Positions 6,740 through 15,015 of a stretch of DNA of 27,440 nucleotides are shown here, piece after piece. The notes beneath the pieces were generated by a model that saw only the letters and a program-made list of their open reading frames with translations, was not told where the DNA came from and searched no databases. Within the stretch, counting starts at the first letter, position 1. Each line of letters begins with the position of its first letter. The translations under genes and the position numbers were made by a program. The stretch is from an uncultured Collinsella sp. (GTDB taxonomy: Bacteria; Actinomycetota; Coriobacteriia; Coriobacteriales; Coriobacteriaceae), in NCBI GenBank assembly GCA_958405195.1, contig CATYDM010000028.1, forward strand, positions 1 to 27,440, read 5' to 3'.

Positions 6740-9049
6740 ATGGCATTGACCCCCAACGAGGCATATGCGGCCAAGCAGCCGTTTGTGGACAAGGAGACAC
6801 TCGAGCATATCGTCGAGCAGTTCCCCACGCCGTTTCATCTATACGACGAGGCGGGCATCCGCCGCAACATACAAGAAGTGCGCGACGCCTTTGCATGGAA
6901 CCCGGGCTTTAAGGAATACTTTGCCGTCAAGGCCAACCCCAACCCGGCGCTCATCTCCATTCTCAACGAATACGGCTGCGGCTGCGATTGCTCGAGCTAT
7001 ACCGAGCTCATGATCGCCCGCTCGCTGGGTATCACGGGACACGACATCATGTTCTCGTCCAACGATACGCCGGCTGCCGACTTTGAGCTCGCCGACAAGC
7101 TGGGTGCCATCGTCAACTTTGACGACATCAGCCACATCGAGTTCTTTGAGCGTGTTGCGGGACCCATCCCCAAAACGGTCAGCTGCCGCTTTAATCCAGG
7201 CGGCCTGTTCCAGCTCTCCAACGGCATCATGGACAACCCAGGCGACTCCAAATATGGCATGACCACCGAGCAGCTCTTCGAGGCCTTCCGCATGCTCAAA
7301 GCCAAGGGCGCCGAGGTCTTTGGCATCCACGCATTCCTTGCCAGCAACACCGTCACCAACGACTACTACCCCGAGCTCGCGCGTATCCTCTTTGAGCTTG
7401 CTGTACGCCTGGAGCGCGAGACCGGCGCACACGTCGCCTTCATCAATCTGTCCGGCGGCGTCGGCATCCCCTACCTGCCCGAGCAGCAGGCCAACGACAT
7501 TCGCGCCATCGGCGAGGGAGTACACGCGGCATACGACGAGATCCTGGTTCCCGCCGGCATGGGCGATGTGGCCATCTGCACTGAGATGGGCCGCTTTATG
7601 ATGGGCCCCTACGGCTGCCTGGTCACCAAGGCTATCCACGAGAAGCAGATCTACAAGGACTATATCGGTGTCGATGCAAGCGCCGTCGATTTGATCCGCC
7701 CTGCCATGTATGGCGCCTACCACCACATTACGGTGATGGGTCAGCCGGGCGGCGCCGACAAGGCCACGGCGCCCGTCACGAACACCTATGACATCACGGG
7801 CAACCTATGCGAGAACAACGACAAGTTCGCTATCGATCGCAAGCTGCCGCATATCGACATGGGTGACCTGCTTGTAATCCACGATACCGGTGCGCATGGC
7901 TACTCCATGGGCTACAACTACAACGGACGGCTGCGCTCGGCCGAGGTCCTGCTGCGCCCCGATGGCGCGGCCGACCTCATCCGCCGCGCCGAGCGCCCGG
8001 GCGATTACTTTGCCACGCTCGACGTGCTGCCGTGCGGCCGAGAGCTGCTGGCCAAGTCGCGCGCCGAAAGTGCCCGCCGTCGCGCCGAAGACGAGCGCCT
8101 AGCAGTCGCAGCTCAATGGAACAAACGCATCCAGATCGCGGAGGCGAAGGAGAAGAACATGGACATCCGCAATCTCGAGGGCTCAATCGTCGCCCTGGTT
8201 ACGCCGTTTAAAAAGGACGGCAGTGTCGACTTTGACGCGCTCGAGCGCCTTATCGATTTCCACTTGCAAAATGGCACCGACGCCATTCTCACCCTGGGCA
8301 CCACCGGCGAGAGCGCCACGATGACCGATGACGAGGACAACTCCGTCGTCGCCGCGGTGGTCAAGCATGTTGCAGGACGCGTCCCCGTCATCGCCGGCTC
8401 GGGCTCCAACTCCACGCAGACCATGCTCACCAAGTCGCTCACCTATCAGGGCCTGGGCGCCGACGGCCTGTTGCTCATTACCCCCTACTACAACAAGTCC
8501 AATGAAGAGGGTATCTATCAGCACTTTAAGACCGTGGCCGATGCCGTGGACATCCCCTGCATCCTGTACAACATCCCCGGCCGCTGCGGCTGCGGCATCA
8601 GCGAGCGCAACGTTGCGCGCCTGGCAGCACATCCCAACATCATGGGCATCAAGGAAGCCTCGGGCAACGTCGCCTACGCGGCCAAGATCGCCCACCTGCT
8701 GTCAGACGACTTCCGCATGTACTCGGGCGAGGACGCGCTTACCGTGCCGCTCATGAGCCTGGGCGCCTCGGGCACCATCAGCGTGTGGGCAGACGTGCAG
8801 CCGCAGCTCGTACACGACATGTGCCGCGCTTATCTGGACGGCGACGTAGCGCGCGCCCGCGATATCCAGATTGCCGGCCAGCCGCTCATCAACGCCCTCT
8901 TTAGCGAGGTCAACCCCATCCCCGTTAAGGAAGCGCTCGCCCAGATGGGCATGATCGAGGCAAACTACCGTATGCCGCTGTGCCCCATGGCAGACGACAC
9001 GCGATCCGCACTTACCGATGCTCTGAAGGGAGCTGGTCTGCTTGATTAA
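6740..9049 (+). CDS. lysA-dapA: Fused diaminopimelate decarboxylase - dihydrodipicolinate synthase (LysA-DapA)
   Basis: One uninterrupted frame of 769 codons encodes two complete lysine-pathway enzymes. Residues 1-about 455 are a PLP-dependent, fold-III diaminopimelate decarboxylase: FAVKANPNP with the PLP Lys at 64, GGVGIPY near 239-245 for phosphate binding, CENNDKFAIDRKLP with active-site Cys357, and GAHGYSMGYNYNGRLR. The usual EPGR reads EMGR. After an Arg/Ala/Glu-rich linker, residues 474-769 are a full DapA aldolase: GTTGES, the YNIPGR tyrosine (137 in DapA numbering) and the Schiff-base Lys in GIKEASG (165). DapA makes hydroxy-tetrahydrodipicolinate from pyruvate and aspartate semialdehyde; LysA makes lysine from meso-diaminopimelate. 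They act at opposite ends of the pathway. A strong internal ribosome binding site may also give free DapA. A stop codon lost by mutation or sequencing error is the alternative. Confidence 0.9.
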   Translation: MALTPNEAYAAKQPFVDKETLEHIVEQFPTPFHLYDEAGIRRNIQEVRDAFAWNPGFKEYFAVKANPNPALISILNEYGCGCDCSSYTELMIARSLGITGHDIMFSSNDTPAADFELADKLGAIVNFDDISHIEFFERVAGPIPKTVSCRFNPGGLFQLSNGIMDNPGDSKYGMTTEQLFEAFRMLKAKGAEVFGIHAFLASNTVTNDYYPELARILFELAVRLERETGAHVAFINLSGGVGIPYLPEQQANDIRAIGEGVHAAYDEILVPAGMGDVAICTEMGRFMMGPYGCLVTKAIHEKQIYKDYIGVDASAVDLIRPAMYGAYHHITVMGQPGGADKATAPVTNTYDITGNLCENNDKFAIDRKLPHIDMGDLLVIHDTGAHGYSMGYNYNGRLRSAEVLLRPDGAADLIRRAERPGDYFATLDVLPCGRELLAKSRAESARRRAEDERLAVAAQWNKRIQIAEAKEKNMDIRNLEGSIVALVTPFKKDGSVDFDALERLIDFHLQNGTDAILTLGTTGESATMTDDEDNSVVAAVVKHVAGRVPVIAGSGSNSTQTMLTKSLTYQGLGADGLLLITPYYNKSNEEGIYQHFKTVADAVDIPCILYNIPGRCGCGISERNVARLAAHPNIMGIKEASGNVAYAAKIAHLLSDDFRMYSGEDALTVPLMSLGASGTISVWADVQPQLVHDMCRAYLDGDVARARDIQIAGQPLINALFSEVNPIPVKEALAQMGMIEANYRMPLCPMADDTRSALTDALKGAGLLD
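8147..8161 (+). promoter_or_regulatory. Internal ribosome binding site and start codon for DapA inside the fused frame
   Basis: AAGGAG at 8147-8152 lies six bases before ATG 8159, exactly where a free-standing DapA (MDIRNLEGSIVALVTPF, 296 residues to the stop at 9049) would begin. The site is better than that of the upstream lysA start. It suggests the two genes were once separate, and that DapA is still made independently. Confidence 0.75.
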
Positions 9050-9782
9050 GACCGTCATTATGGGAACGGGCCGCATGGGCTCGCTCATCCGCACCACCGC
9101 CGAAAGCATTGTCGATGCCGCCGGGCAGCCCGTTTTTGATATCGTGGCCCAGATTGGCTTCGATTTGAGCGAGCTCGAGAACGCACCGGCTGCCGATGTG
9201 ATTATCGACTTCTCGAACGTCGTGACCTTCGATGCCGTCGTCGCCTATGTCGAGCGCACGGGCGCCGCACTCGTTTCCGGCACCACGGGCTATTCACCTG
9301 AGCAGATGGACCGCCTGCGTGAGCTGGGCCAGAACACCCGCGTTATGCACTCGGGCAATTACTCCATCGGCATCGCAGCCCTGCGTCATCTAGTGGCCCA
9401 GGCCACACGCGAGCTGCCCGGCTTTGACTGCGAGATCGTCGAGACGCACCACAACCAAAAGGTCGACGCCCCGAGCGGCACCGCCAAGCTACTGCTCGAC
9501 GCCGTCGTCGAAGCTGAACCCGAGGCAGGCTACCACCCCGTCTATGGCCGCGAGGGCATGTGCGGCGCGCGTGGCCCCAAGGAGATCGGAATGCACTCGC
9601 TGCGCGGCGGCACCGTCGCCGGCGTGCACGAGGTTAGTTTCTTTGGCCAGGACGAGGAGGTCACGCTCACCCACCGCGCAACGAGCCGTCAGATCTTTGT
9701 CAACGGCGCCTTAGCAGCCGCGCAGAAGCTCGTCACCCGCGAACCCGGCTTCTATACGTTCGACCAGATCATGTTTGCCTAA
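9042..9782 (+). CDS. dapB: 4-hydroxy-tetrahydrodipicolinate reductase DapB
   Basis: DapB, 246 residues, reduces hydroxy-tetrahydrodipicolinate with NAD(P)H, the step directly after DapA, in the cytoplasm. The N-terminal Rossmann motif is MGTGRMGSLI, followed by VIIDFSNV and SGTTGYSPEQ. The catalytic/binding signature is ETHHNQKVDAPSGTAKLL, with the expected His pair, Lys and DAPSGT loop. GARGPKEIGMHSLRGGTVAGVHEVSF is the typical tetramer-forming segment. The start is TTG 9042, supported by AAGGGAG nine bases upstream and by the N-terminus IKTVIMGTG; it overlaps the DapA stop by eight bases, indicating translational coupling. Length and motifs are normal. Confidence 0.93.
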   Translation: MIKTVIMGTGRMGSLIRTTAESIVDAAGQPVFDIVAQIGFDLSELENAPAADVIIDFSNVVTFDAVVAYVERTGAALVSGTTGYSPEQMDRLRELGQNTRVMHSGNYSIGIAALRHLVAQATRELPGFDCEIVETHHNQKVDAPSGTAKLLLDAVVEAEPEAGYHPVYGREGMCGARGPKEIGMHSLRGGTVAGVHEVSFFGQDEEVTLTHRATSRQIFVNGALAAAQKLVTREPGFYTFDQIMFA

Positions 9783-9821
9783 CCAGGTATCAACCGGATC
9801 CACCCAAAGGAGAGACAGCAA

Positions 9822-10541
9822 ATGAGCAACGCAGCCGAGATGGATGCACAGGAGATTATCAACTACATCGCCACCGCGCCAAAAAAGACGCCCGTCAAGC
9901 TGTACGTGCGCGAGAAGCCGGGCATGAAGGTCCAGTGGGGCAATGCGCACGTCTACGGCGGTCGTCGTGGCAAGACCGTCTTTGGCGACTGGGATGAGCT
10001 TAAAGCCATCCTGGACGCCAACGCCGATTCCATCGATTACTACGATGTGGAGAACGACTGTCGCAACTCCGCCGTGCCCATGCTCGACCTCAAGGGCATC
10101 AACGCCCGCATCGAGCCGGGCGCGATCATCCGCGACCGCGTCGAGATCGGCGATCGCGCCGTCATCATGATGGGCGCCATCATCAACATCGGCTCCGTCA
10201 TCGGTGAGGGTTCCATGATCGATATGGGCGCCGTGCTGGGCGGCCGCGCCACCGTGGGCAAGAACTGCCATATCGGCGCCGGCACCGTGCTGGCAGGCGT
10301 TGTGGAGCCCGCCAGCGCCACGCCCGTCATCATCGAAGACGATGTCATGATCGGCGCCAACGCCGTGGTCTTGGAGGGCGTGCGCGTGGGCAAGGGCGCC
10401 GTCGTGGCTGCCGGTGCCGTGTGCGTCGAGGACGTCCCCGCCGGCGCCGTCGTGGCCGGTGTCCCCGCCCGCGTCATCAAGATGCGCGACGAGAAGACCG
10501 ACAGCAAGACCGGCCTGGAAGAGGGCTTACGTCAACTTTAA
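9822..10541 (+). CDS. dapH: Tetrahydrodipicolinate N-acetyltransferase DapH
   Basis: A 239-residue left-handed beta-helix acyltransferase. The N-terminal alpha/beta domain (EIINYIATAPKKTPVKLYVR) is characteristic of DapH rather than the succinyl enzyme DapD. From about residue 85 hexapeptide repeats follow: AIIRDRVEIGDRAVIMMGAIINIG, SVIGEGSMIDMGAVLGGRATVG, NCHIGAGTVLAGV, then DVMIGANAVVLEGVRVGKGAVVAAGAV. It acetylates tetrahydrodipicolinate with acetyl-CoA, giving the substrate of an aminotransferase and then of the M20 deacetylase encoded divergently. AAAGGAGAG is eight bases before ATG 9822. It is the last gene of the riboswitch-controlled operon, followed directly by a terminator. Confidence 0.92.
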   Translation: MSNAAEMDAQEIINYIATAPKKTPVKLYVREKPGMKVQWGNAHVYGGRRGKTVFGDWDELKAILDANADSIDYYDVENDCRNSAVPMLDLKGINARIEPGAIIRDRVEIGDRAVIMMGAIINIGSVIGEGSMIDMGAVLGGRATVGKNCHIGAGTVLAGVVEPASATPVIIEDDVMIGANAVVLEGVRVGKGAVVAAGAVCVEDVPAGAVVAGVPARVIKMRDEKTDSKTGLEEGLRQL

Positions 10542-10546
10542 TAGTT

Positions 10547-10572
10547 ACGCGGTTTTGACAAACCGCGTTTTC
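10547..10572 (+). terminator. Terminator of the dap operon
   Basis: ACGCGGTTT at 10547-10555, a TGAC loop and AAACCGCGT at 10560-10568 form a 9-bp stem that runs into TTT. It begins five bases after the dapH stop and ends about five bases before the left end of the insertion element. Confidence 0.75.
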
Positions 10573-10577
10573 GCTCA

Positions 10578-10590
10578 TATGACCCAATCC
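10578..10590. repeat. Left inverted repeat of the IS element
   Basis: TATGACCCAATCC is the exact reverse complement of 12089-12101. The flanking bases outside (CTCA on the left, GTGT on the right) do not continue the repeat. Confidence 0.7.
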
Positions 10591-10608
10591 GCTGTCAAGA
10601 GCCACAAT

Positions 10609-10644
10609 GGCCCCGCCGACCGCTTGCAATCGGTCGGCGGGGCC
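10609..10644. repeat. Strong 14-bp stem-loop inside the IS non-coding end
   Basis: GGCCCCGCCGACCG at 10609-10622 and CGGTCGGCGGGGCC at 10631-10644 are perfectly complementary around an 8-base loop. It lies 19 bases inside the left end of the element. It could be a structural part of the element's guide RNA or a barrier to transcription from outside. Confidence 0.6.
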
Positions 10645-10854
10645 TGCCGTTGAACCCGTCCCGGTCCGCCCCCGGCATGTCGTCGACGCCTTCGGCTCAG
10701 TCTCATATCCGCGGATACCGTTCTGTCGGCCCGCAATCCTCTCCTTCGGCGGGGCTCCCCAAGTCTGACTACGCGCATGCGGCCGCTGCCGCGCGCCCAG
10801 CGAAAGCGGGGGTATCCCCGAAGGCTGCCCGGCTCGCCGGGACGGGGGCTATGT

Positions 10855-11977
10855 CTATTCGGTTGCCTCCCGGCACATCGCGCCGAGGGCCCACAGCCAC
10901 CTCACGAGCTCGGCGGCGGTGGCGGCGTTCGCCTTCGCCTGGGGCATGCCCCTGGCGAGCATCTCCTCGCGGCGCCGGAGCAGGCGCTCGGAACCCTTCC
11001 TCCCGTGCATCCTCACCTCGAGCGGGACGCCGCTGCCCTTGGGCATCAGCTTCGGTTGGTGGCTCGCCTGGACGTAGCTCCAGGACCCCTCGACGGCCAG
11101 CCTCCTGACGAGCGCGTTGCCGGCCCCGCTGATCCCGCCGAGGCGCACGGAGTCCGCGCTCGACCTCTGCTTCGGGGCGAGGCCGAAGTAGGACGTCACC
11201 TGCCTGCCGGAGCGGAACCTCGAGAAGTCGCCGACCTCGGACGCGAAGGCGGCGGCGAGCGCGAACCCGCACCCCTTGATCGACTGGAGCGCCTCGACCT
11301 CCGCCGAGAGGGGGCCCGCCGCGACGGCGGCCCTGTACTCGGCGAGGAGGTCGTCGCGCGTCTCGGCGGCCGCCTCGACCTCGTTCCTCAGCGCCGCAAG
11401 CGCCCGGATGCCGCCGTCGTCGGCGGGCCGGACCTTGTCGAGCCACCTGAGGAAGTCGTACGTCCAGTACCTCCGGGGGTTGCCGGCCGGCGTCGTGCCG
11501 CCGTAGGCGTAGCCGCGGCGGGCCAGGAACGCCAGGAGCCGCTGCTTCGCCGCCGCGAGCCTCGCGGTCGCCGCGTCGTGGGCCCCGGCGAGGTCCCTGA
11601 GCCCCTCGATCTCGGGGGACGGCACCCATACCGGGGTGACGTCGTGCGACAGTATCGCCTTGGCCATCCTGGCCGCGTCGTTGCGGTCGTTCTTGGACGA
11701 GAGGTCGGCCGCCGACCTCGGGACCTTGGAGACGGCCGCGACGACGCAGTCGACGCCGAGCCCGGAGAGCCTTCCTCTGCGGGGCGAAGCCGAGGTAGCC
11801 GCTCTCGTAGGCGGCGAGCGACGGGCCGGGGAAGCCCGACATCCACTCCGCGACCTCGCCCCAGGGGTTGCCGCGGAACCTCCTCGTCACGGCCTCGCCC
11901 GTCTCCGCGTCGAGCGCGCAGACGGTGGTGGACCTGAGGTGTACGTCCATTCCGAAGGCGGTAGAATATCTAGGCAC
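10855..11977 (-). pseudogene. IS110-family transposase, frameshifted
   Basis: The N-terminal part (GTG 11977, GGGAGG five bases upstream) reads MPRYSTAFGMDVHLRSTTVC, then AAYESGYLGF, giving the first Asp and the Glu of the DEDD RuvC-like domain. It then runs into a different frame. The continuing sequence is found one frame away: LSGLGVDCVVAAVSKVPRSA, SSKNDRNDAARMAKAI, and finally the Transposase_20 domain SIKGCGFALAAAFASEVGDF with SYFGLAPKQ and GISGAGNALVRRLAVE, ending at TAG 10855. Removing one base from CC at 11770-11771 (AAGGCTC to AAGCTC on the coding strand) restores a single frame of about 373 residues. The enzyme is probably inactive unless frameshifting or a sequencing error is involved. 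Confidence 0.82.
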
Positions 11978-12088
11978 GGGAGCCTCCCAACCTCGTTGCG
12001 GCGCGGCTGCGCCTCTGGCACTTCAACAACATTGTCGCAGCCCCGACCCGCGGTCACGAGCGGGGGCTCCTGTCGTTTCCGTGCCCCT

Positions 12089-12101
12089 GGATTGGGTCAT
12101 A
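12089..12101. repeat. Right inverted repeat of the IS element
   Basis: GGATTGGGTCATA is the exact inverted partner of 10578-10590. It lies 112 bases upstream of the transposase start. Confidence 0.7.
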
Positions 12102-12208
12102 GTGTCTGACTTATGCTCAACCAGCGACGTTTCCACGCTCATCCGGAAAGTGTCCGAAAATCAACGCTCGTCCGCCTTGGATCGTATTGCCCGTGGCCGA
12201 CAGCCGTG

Positions 12209-12237
12209 CGGCGCCGGTCCGCGTGGCGGCGTATAAT
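12209..12237 (+). promoter_or_regulatory. Candidate recQ promoter
   Basis: A perfect TATAAT lies at 12232-12237, 31 bases before the recQ start; the expected -35 position (CGGCGC at 12209-12214) is poor. The 167 bases between the IS end and recQ hold no gene. AGGAAA precedes ATG 12269. Confidence 0.4.
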
Positions 12238-12268
12238 CGGCGGCAGATGACTTGAACGTTAGGAAACC

Positions 12269-14248
12269 ATGACCGATAGCATGCAGCAGATGGCGCTCGA
12301 CACGCTCGGCGCCTATTTTGGCTACACCTCGTTTCGCCCGGGACAGGACCGCATGGTCGATGCGATCCTTGCCGGTCGTGATGCGCTGGGTGTTATGCCC
12401 ACGGGCGCCGGCAAGTCCATTTGCTACCAGGTGCCCGCGCTCATGCTGCCCGGCATCACCTTTGTGGTGAGTCCGCTGCTGTCGCTTATGGAGGACCAGA
12501 CCCGTGCGTTGCTCGCGGCGGGTGCGCGACCCAGCTATCTCAACTCCAGCCTTACTCCGGCCCAGCAAAACACCGTGCTCAAGCGGGCGCGCGAGGGCCG
12601 CTACCAGCTTATGTATGTGGCGCCCGAGCGCTTGCTCGAGCCGCGTTTTTTGGCCTTTGCGCAGGAGGCTGCGGGTTCCGCCGGCATTGGCGTGCCGCTC
12701 GTGGCCATTGACGAGGCCCACTGCGTGAGCCAATGGGGCCAGGATTTCCGTCCCGCTTACCTGCAGATTCGCGAGTTTATCGATTCCCTGCCGCAGCGCC
12801 CCATCGTGGCGGCCTTTACCGCTACGGCGACCGAGCGTGTGCGCGCGGACATTCAGCAGATGCTTGGCCTGCAAAACCCCGCGACGGTAGTGACGGGTTT
12901 CGATCGCAAGAACCTCTACTTTGGTTGCGAGGAGATGGGCGACAAGGCCAAGACTGCCTGGGTGCGCGACTACGTGATCGCGCATTCGAGCGAGAGCGGC
13001 ATCGTGTATTGTTCGACCCGCAAGACAGTTGATGCGCTGGCGGGCGAGCTTGCCGAGGCACTGGGCCCCAGCGGCATTCGCGTTGGCCGCTACCATGCCG
13101 GCATGGGCAACGACGCCCGTCGCCAAAGCCAGCGCGCCTTTATCGACGACGATATCCAGGTGATGGTTGCCACCAACGCCTTTGGCATGGGCATCGACAA
13201 GCCCAACGTGCGCTACGTGATCCACAACAACGTGCCCGAGAGCATCGAAGCCTACTACCAGGAGGCGGGCCGCGCCGGCCGCGATGGCGACCCGGCCAGC
13301 TGCTACTTGCTGTGGAACGGCAACGATTTTCGCATGCGCCGCTTTCTGATCGACCGCGGCGATGCTGCCGATGAGGCGCTCGACGACGAGCAGCGCGCGT
13401 GGGCGCTCCAGAATCGATATCGTCTGCTCAGCCAGATGGAGGGCTACTGCAATACTACCGGCTGCCTGCGCGAATACATGCTGCGCTACTTTGGCGACGA
13501 GGCCGCGGCCGAGCATGCCGCGGCCAGTACGGGCGGCACCGCCACGGACGACGTCGAGAGCTGCGGCAACTGCAGCAACTGCCTCACGCAGTTCGAGGTC
13601 GAGGACGTCACCGATATGGCCCGCGCTGCCGTGCGCTATGTGGCCACGCGTCCCATGCGCTTTGGCAAGTCGCTGATCGCCGACGTGCTCCACGGCGGCA
13701 ACACCGAGCGCATTCGCCAGATGCATCTGGACGAGGACCGCGGCTACGGTGAGCTGTCGAGCGAATCGGTCGGGCGCATCAAGGACATCATCGGCCAGCT
13801 GTGCGGCCGCGGTTATCTGGCCACCTCGCAGGGGCAGTACCCGGTCGTGGGGCTGGGTCCGCGTGCCGTCGAGGTCGAGGATGAGGCGTTTGCCTTTACC
13901 GTTAAGCGTCGCGCGTCCAAGCGCAAGGCCTCGGCCCGCGCCCGCCGCGCCGTCGATCTGCTGCGCGAGGAGGCCGAGCTGGATCAGCGCCCGCGCGTGG
14001 GTGACGATGCCGAGCTGTTCGAGCGCCTGCGTGCCCTGCGCAAGGATATTTCGACCGAGCTGGAGATGGCGCCGTACATGGTCTTTTCCGACAAGGCCCT
14101 GCGCGGCCTGTGCCGCCTACGCCCACAGACGCGCGACGAGCTTATCCAGGTCAACGGCATCGGCGAGAAAAAGGCCGACGCCTTTGGCGAGCAGTTTATG
14201 GCGGCGATTGAAGAGTTTGAGTCCGAGCATGCACGGAATGGAGCATAA
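12269..14248 (+). CDS. recQ: ATP-dependent DNA helicase RecQ
   Basis: A complete RecQ of 659 residues, a 3'-5' superfamily-2 helicase in DNA repair and recombination. The N-terminal aromatic/Q motif region is FGYTSFRPGQ. Walker A is MPTGAGKSICYQ (Lys49) and the DEAH box is AIDEAHCVSQWGQDFRP, including the RecQ aromatic-rich loop. AAFTATAT is motif III, and IRVGRYHAGM, TNAFGMGIDKPNVRYVIH and QEAGRAGRDG are motifs IV-VI. A zinc-binding region follows (NTTGCLREYMLRYFGD, then CGNCSNC), then the winged-helix RQC region. The C-terminal HRDC domain includes LCRLRPQTRDELIQVNGIGEKK. The following regulator gene starts two bases after its stop, so the two are probably co-transcribed although unrelated in function. 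Confidence 0.95.
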   Translation: MTDSMQQMALDTLGAYFGYTSFRPGQDRMVDAILAGRDALGVMPTGAGKSICYQVPALMLPGITFVVSPLLSLMEDQTRALLAAGARPSYLNSSLTPAQQNTVLKRAREGRYQLMYVAPERLLEPRFLAFAQEAAGSAGIGVPLVAIDEAHCVSQWGQDFRPAYLQIREFIDSLPQRPIVAAFTATATERVRADIQQMLGLQNPATVVTGFDRKNLYFGCEEMGDKAKTAWVRDYVIAHSSESGIVYCSTRKTVDALAGELAEALGPSGIRVGRYHAGMGNDARRQSQRAFIDDDIQVMVATNAFGMGIDKPNVRYVIHNNVPESIEAYYQEAGRAGRDGDPASCYLLWNGNDFRMRRFLIDRGDAADEALDDEQRAWALQNRYRLLSQMEGYCNTTGCLREYMLRYFGDEAAAEHAAASTGGTATDDVESCGNCSNCLTQFEVEDVTDMARAAVRYVATRPMRFGKSLIADVLHGGNTERIRQMHLDEDRGYGELSSESVGRIKDIIGQLCGRGYLATSQGQYPVVGLGPRAVEVEDEAFAFTVKRRASKRKASARARRAVDLLREEAELDQRPRVGDDAELFERLRALRKDISTELEMAPYMVFSDKALRGLCRLRPQTRDELIQVNGIGEKKADAFGEQFMAAIEEFESEHARNGA

Positions 14249-14250
14249 CG

Positions 14251-15006
14251 ATGGCATCCGATGATAAAACCGAGCGCACTGAGGTGTCCGCTGTGCCGCT
14301 GTACCAGCAGGTTATGGACGACCTAAAGGGCGAGATCGCGCGTGGCGTGTACGCATCCGGCTCGCGCATTCCTTCCGAGATGGAGCTCGCGAAGTACTAC
14401 GGCGTGGGACGCATCACCGTGCGCCGCGCCATCGAGGAGCTGTCGCGCGCGGGGTATCTCAACCGCCAGCAGGGGAGGGGCACGTTCGTGTGCGCGCCCA
14501 AGCTCAAGCGCAAGATTGTCCAGAAGGGTGACGTTCAGAGCTTTTCCGAGGGTTGCGCTGCCAACGACATGGTGCCGGGTGCGCGCCTGGTATCGCGCAC
14601 GGTGGTTGCGGCGACGCGCGAGGACGCGGCGTTCTTTGGCGTAGAGCCCGGCTGCGAGCTTATCGTGGTCGAGCGCGTGCGCACGGCCGACGGCATCCCC
14701 GTCATGCTCGAGAACAACGCCTTTGTGCTGGCTGACCATCCCTATCTGCAGACACTTGCCGATAAGGACCTCACCGATAACTCGATTTTTGCGCTCGTTG
14801 CCGAGCATTCGGGCCGCGCGCCGCTCAAGTCCGACCCTTGCACCGTGGAGATTGCGCTTGCCGATGCTCAGGCGGCCCCGCTGTTGGAGGTGCCGGTCGG
14901 CGAGCCGCTCTTCTATATGGAGGCGTACTTTACCGATGCGGACGAGCGGCCCTTGCTGCTCGGACGCCAAAAGATCGTGGGCTCGCGCTACGTGTTCGAC
15001 ATCTAA
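14251..15006 (+). CDS. GntR-family regulator with UTRA domain (HutC type), probable regulator of the adjacent deglycase
   Basis: A 251-residue transcription factor. Residues 15-80 form the winged helix (PLYQQVMDDLKGEIARGVY, PSEMELAKYYGVGRITVRRA, YLNRQQGRGTFV). Residues 95-250 are the UTRA effector domain, which in this subfamily binds a sugar phosphate or related metabolite (FGVEPGCELIVVERVRTADG, VMLENNAF, then GEPLFYMEAYFTD near the end). It starts two bases after recQ. The gap to the SIS gene carries two copies of a 17-bp repeat that are good operator candidates, so it most likely represses the deglycase gene and is released by a phosphorylated substrate. Confidence 0.9.
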   Translation: MASDDKTERTEVSAVPLYQQVMDDLKGEIARGVYASGSRIPSEMELAKYYGVGRITVRRAIEELSRAGYLNRQQGRGTFVCAPKLKRKIVQKGDVQSFSEGCAANDMVPGARLVSRTVVAATREDAAFFGVEPGCELIVVERVRTADGIPVMLENNAFVLADHPYLQTLADKDLTDNSIFALVAEHSGRAPLKSDPCTVEIALADAQAAPLLEVPVGEPLFYMEAYFTDADERPLLLGRQKIVGSRYVFDI

Positions 15007-15015
15007 CGTCCATAG

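Larger units (their letters stand above)
10578..12101 (-). mobile_element. IS110/IS1111-type insertion sequence, about 1.52 kb
   Basis: The element is delimited by a 13-bp perfect inverted repeat, TATGACCCAATCC at 10578-10590 and GGATTGGGTCATA at 12089-12101. It carries one frameshifted DEDD transposase gene on the minus strand. A 277-base non-coding segment follows the gene and 112 bases of non-coding sequence precede its start. It sits between the dap terminator and the recQ promoter region, disrupting no visible gene. Short inverted ends point to the IS1111 branch of the family. No clear target duplication is seen, as expected for IS110-type elements. Confidence 0.75.

Noticed and set aside
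10609..10644. Additional Rho-independent terminator for the dap operon
   Set aside because: Perfect stem but no T tract on either strand, and it lies inside the IS ends; treated as part of the element.
10777..11937. Plus-strand open frame across the IS element (386 codons)
   Set aside because: Antisense of the transposase; Arg/Pro/Gly-rich with no domain.
12161..13726. Minus-strand open frame opposite recQ (521 codons)
   Set aside because: RecQ motifs are all on the plus strand; the antisense frame has no recognisable domain.
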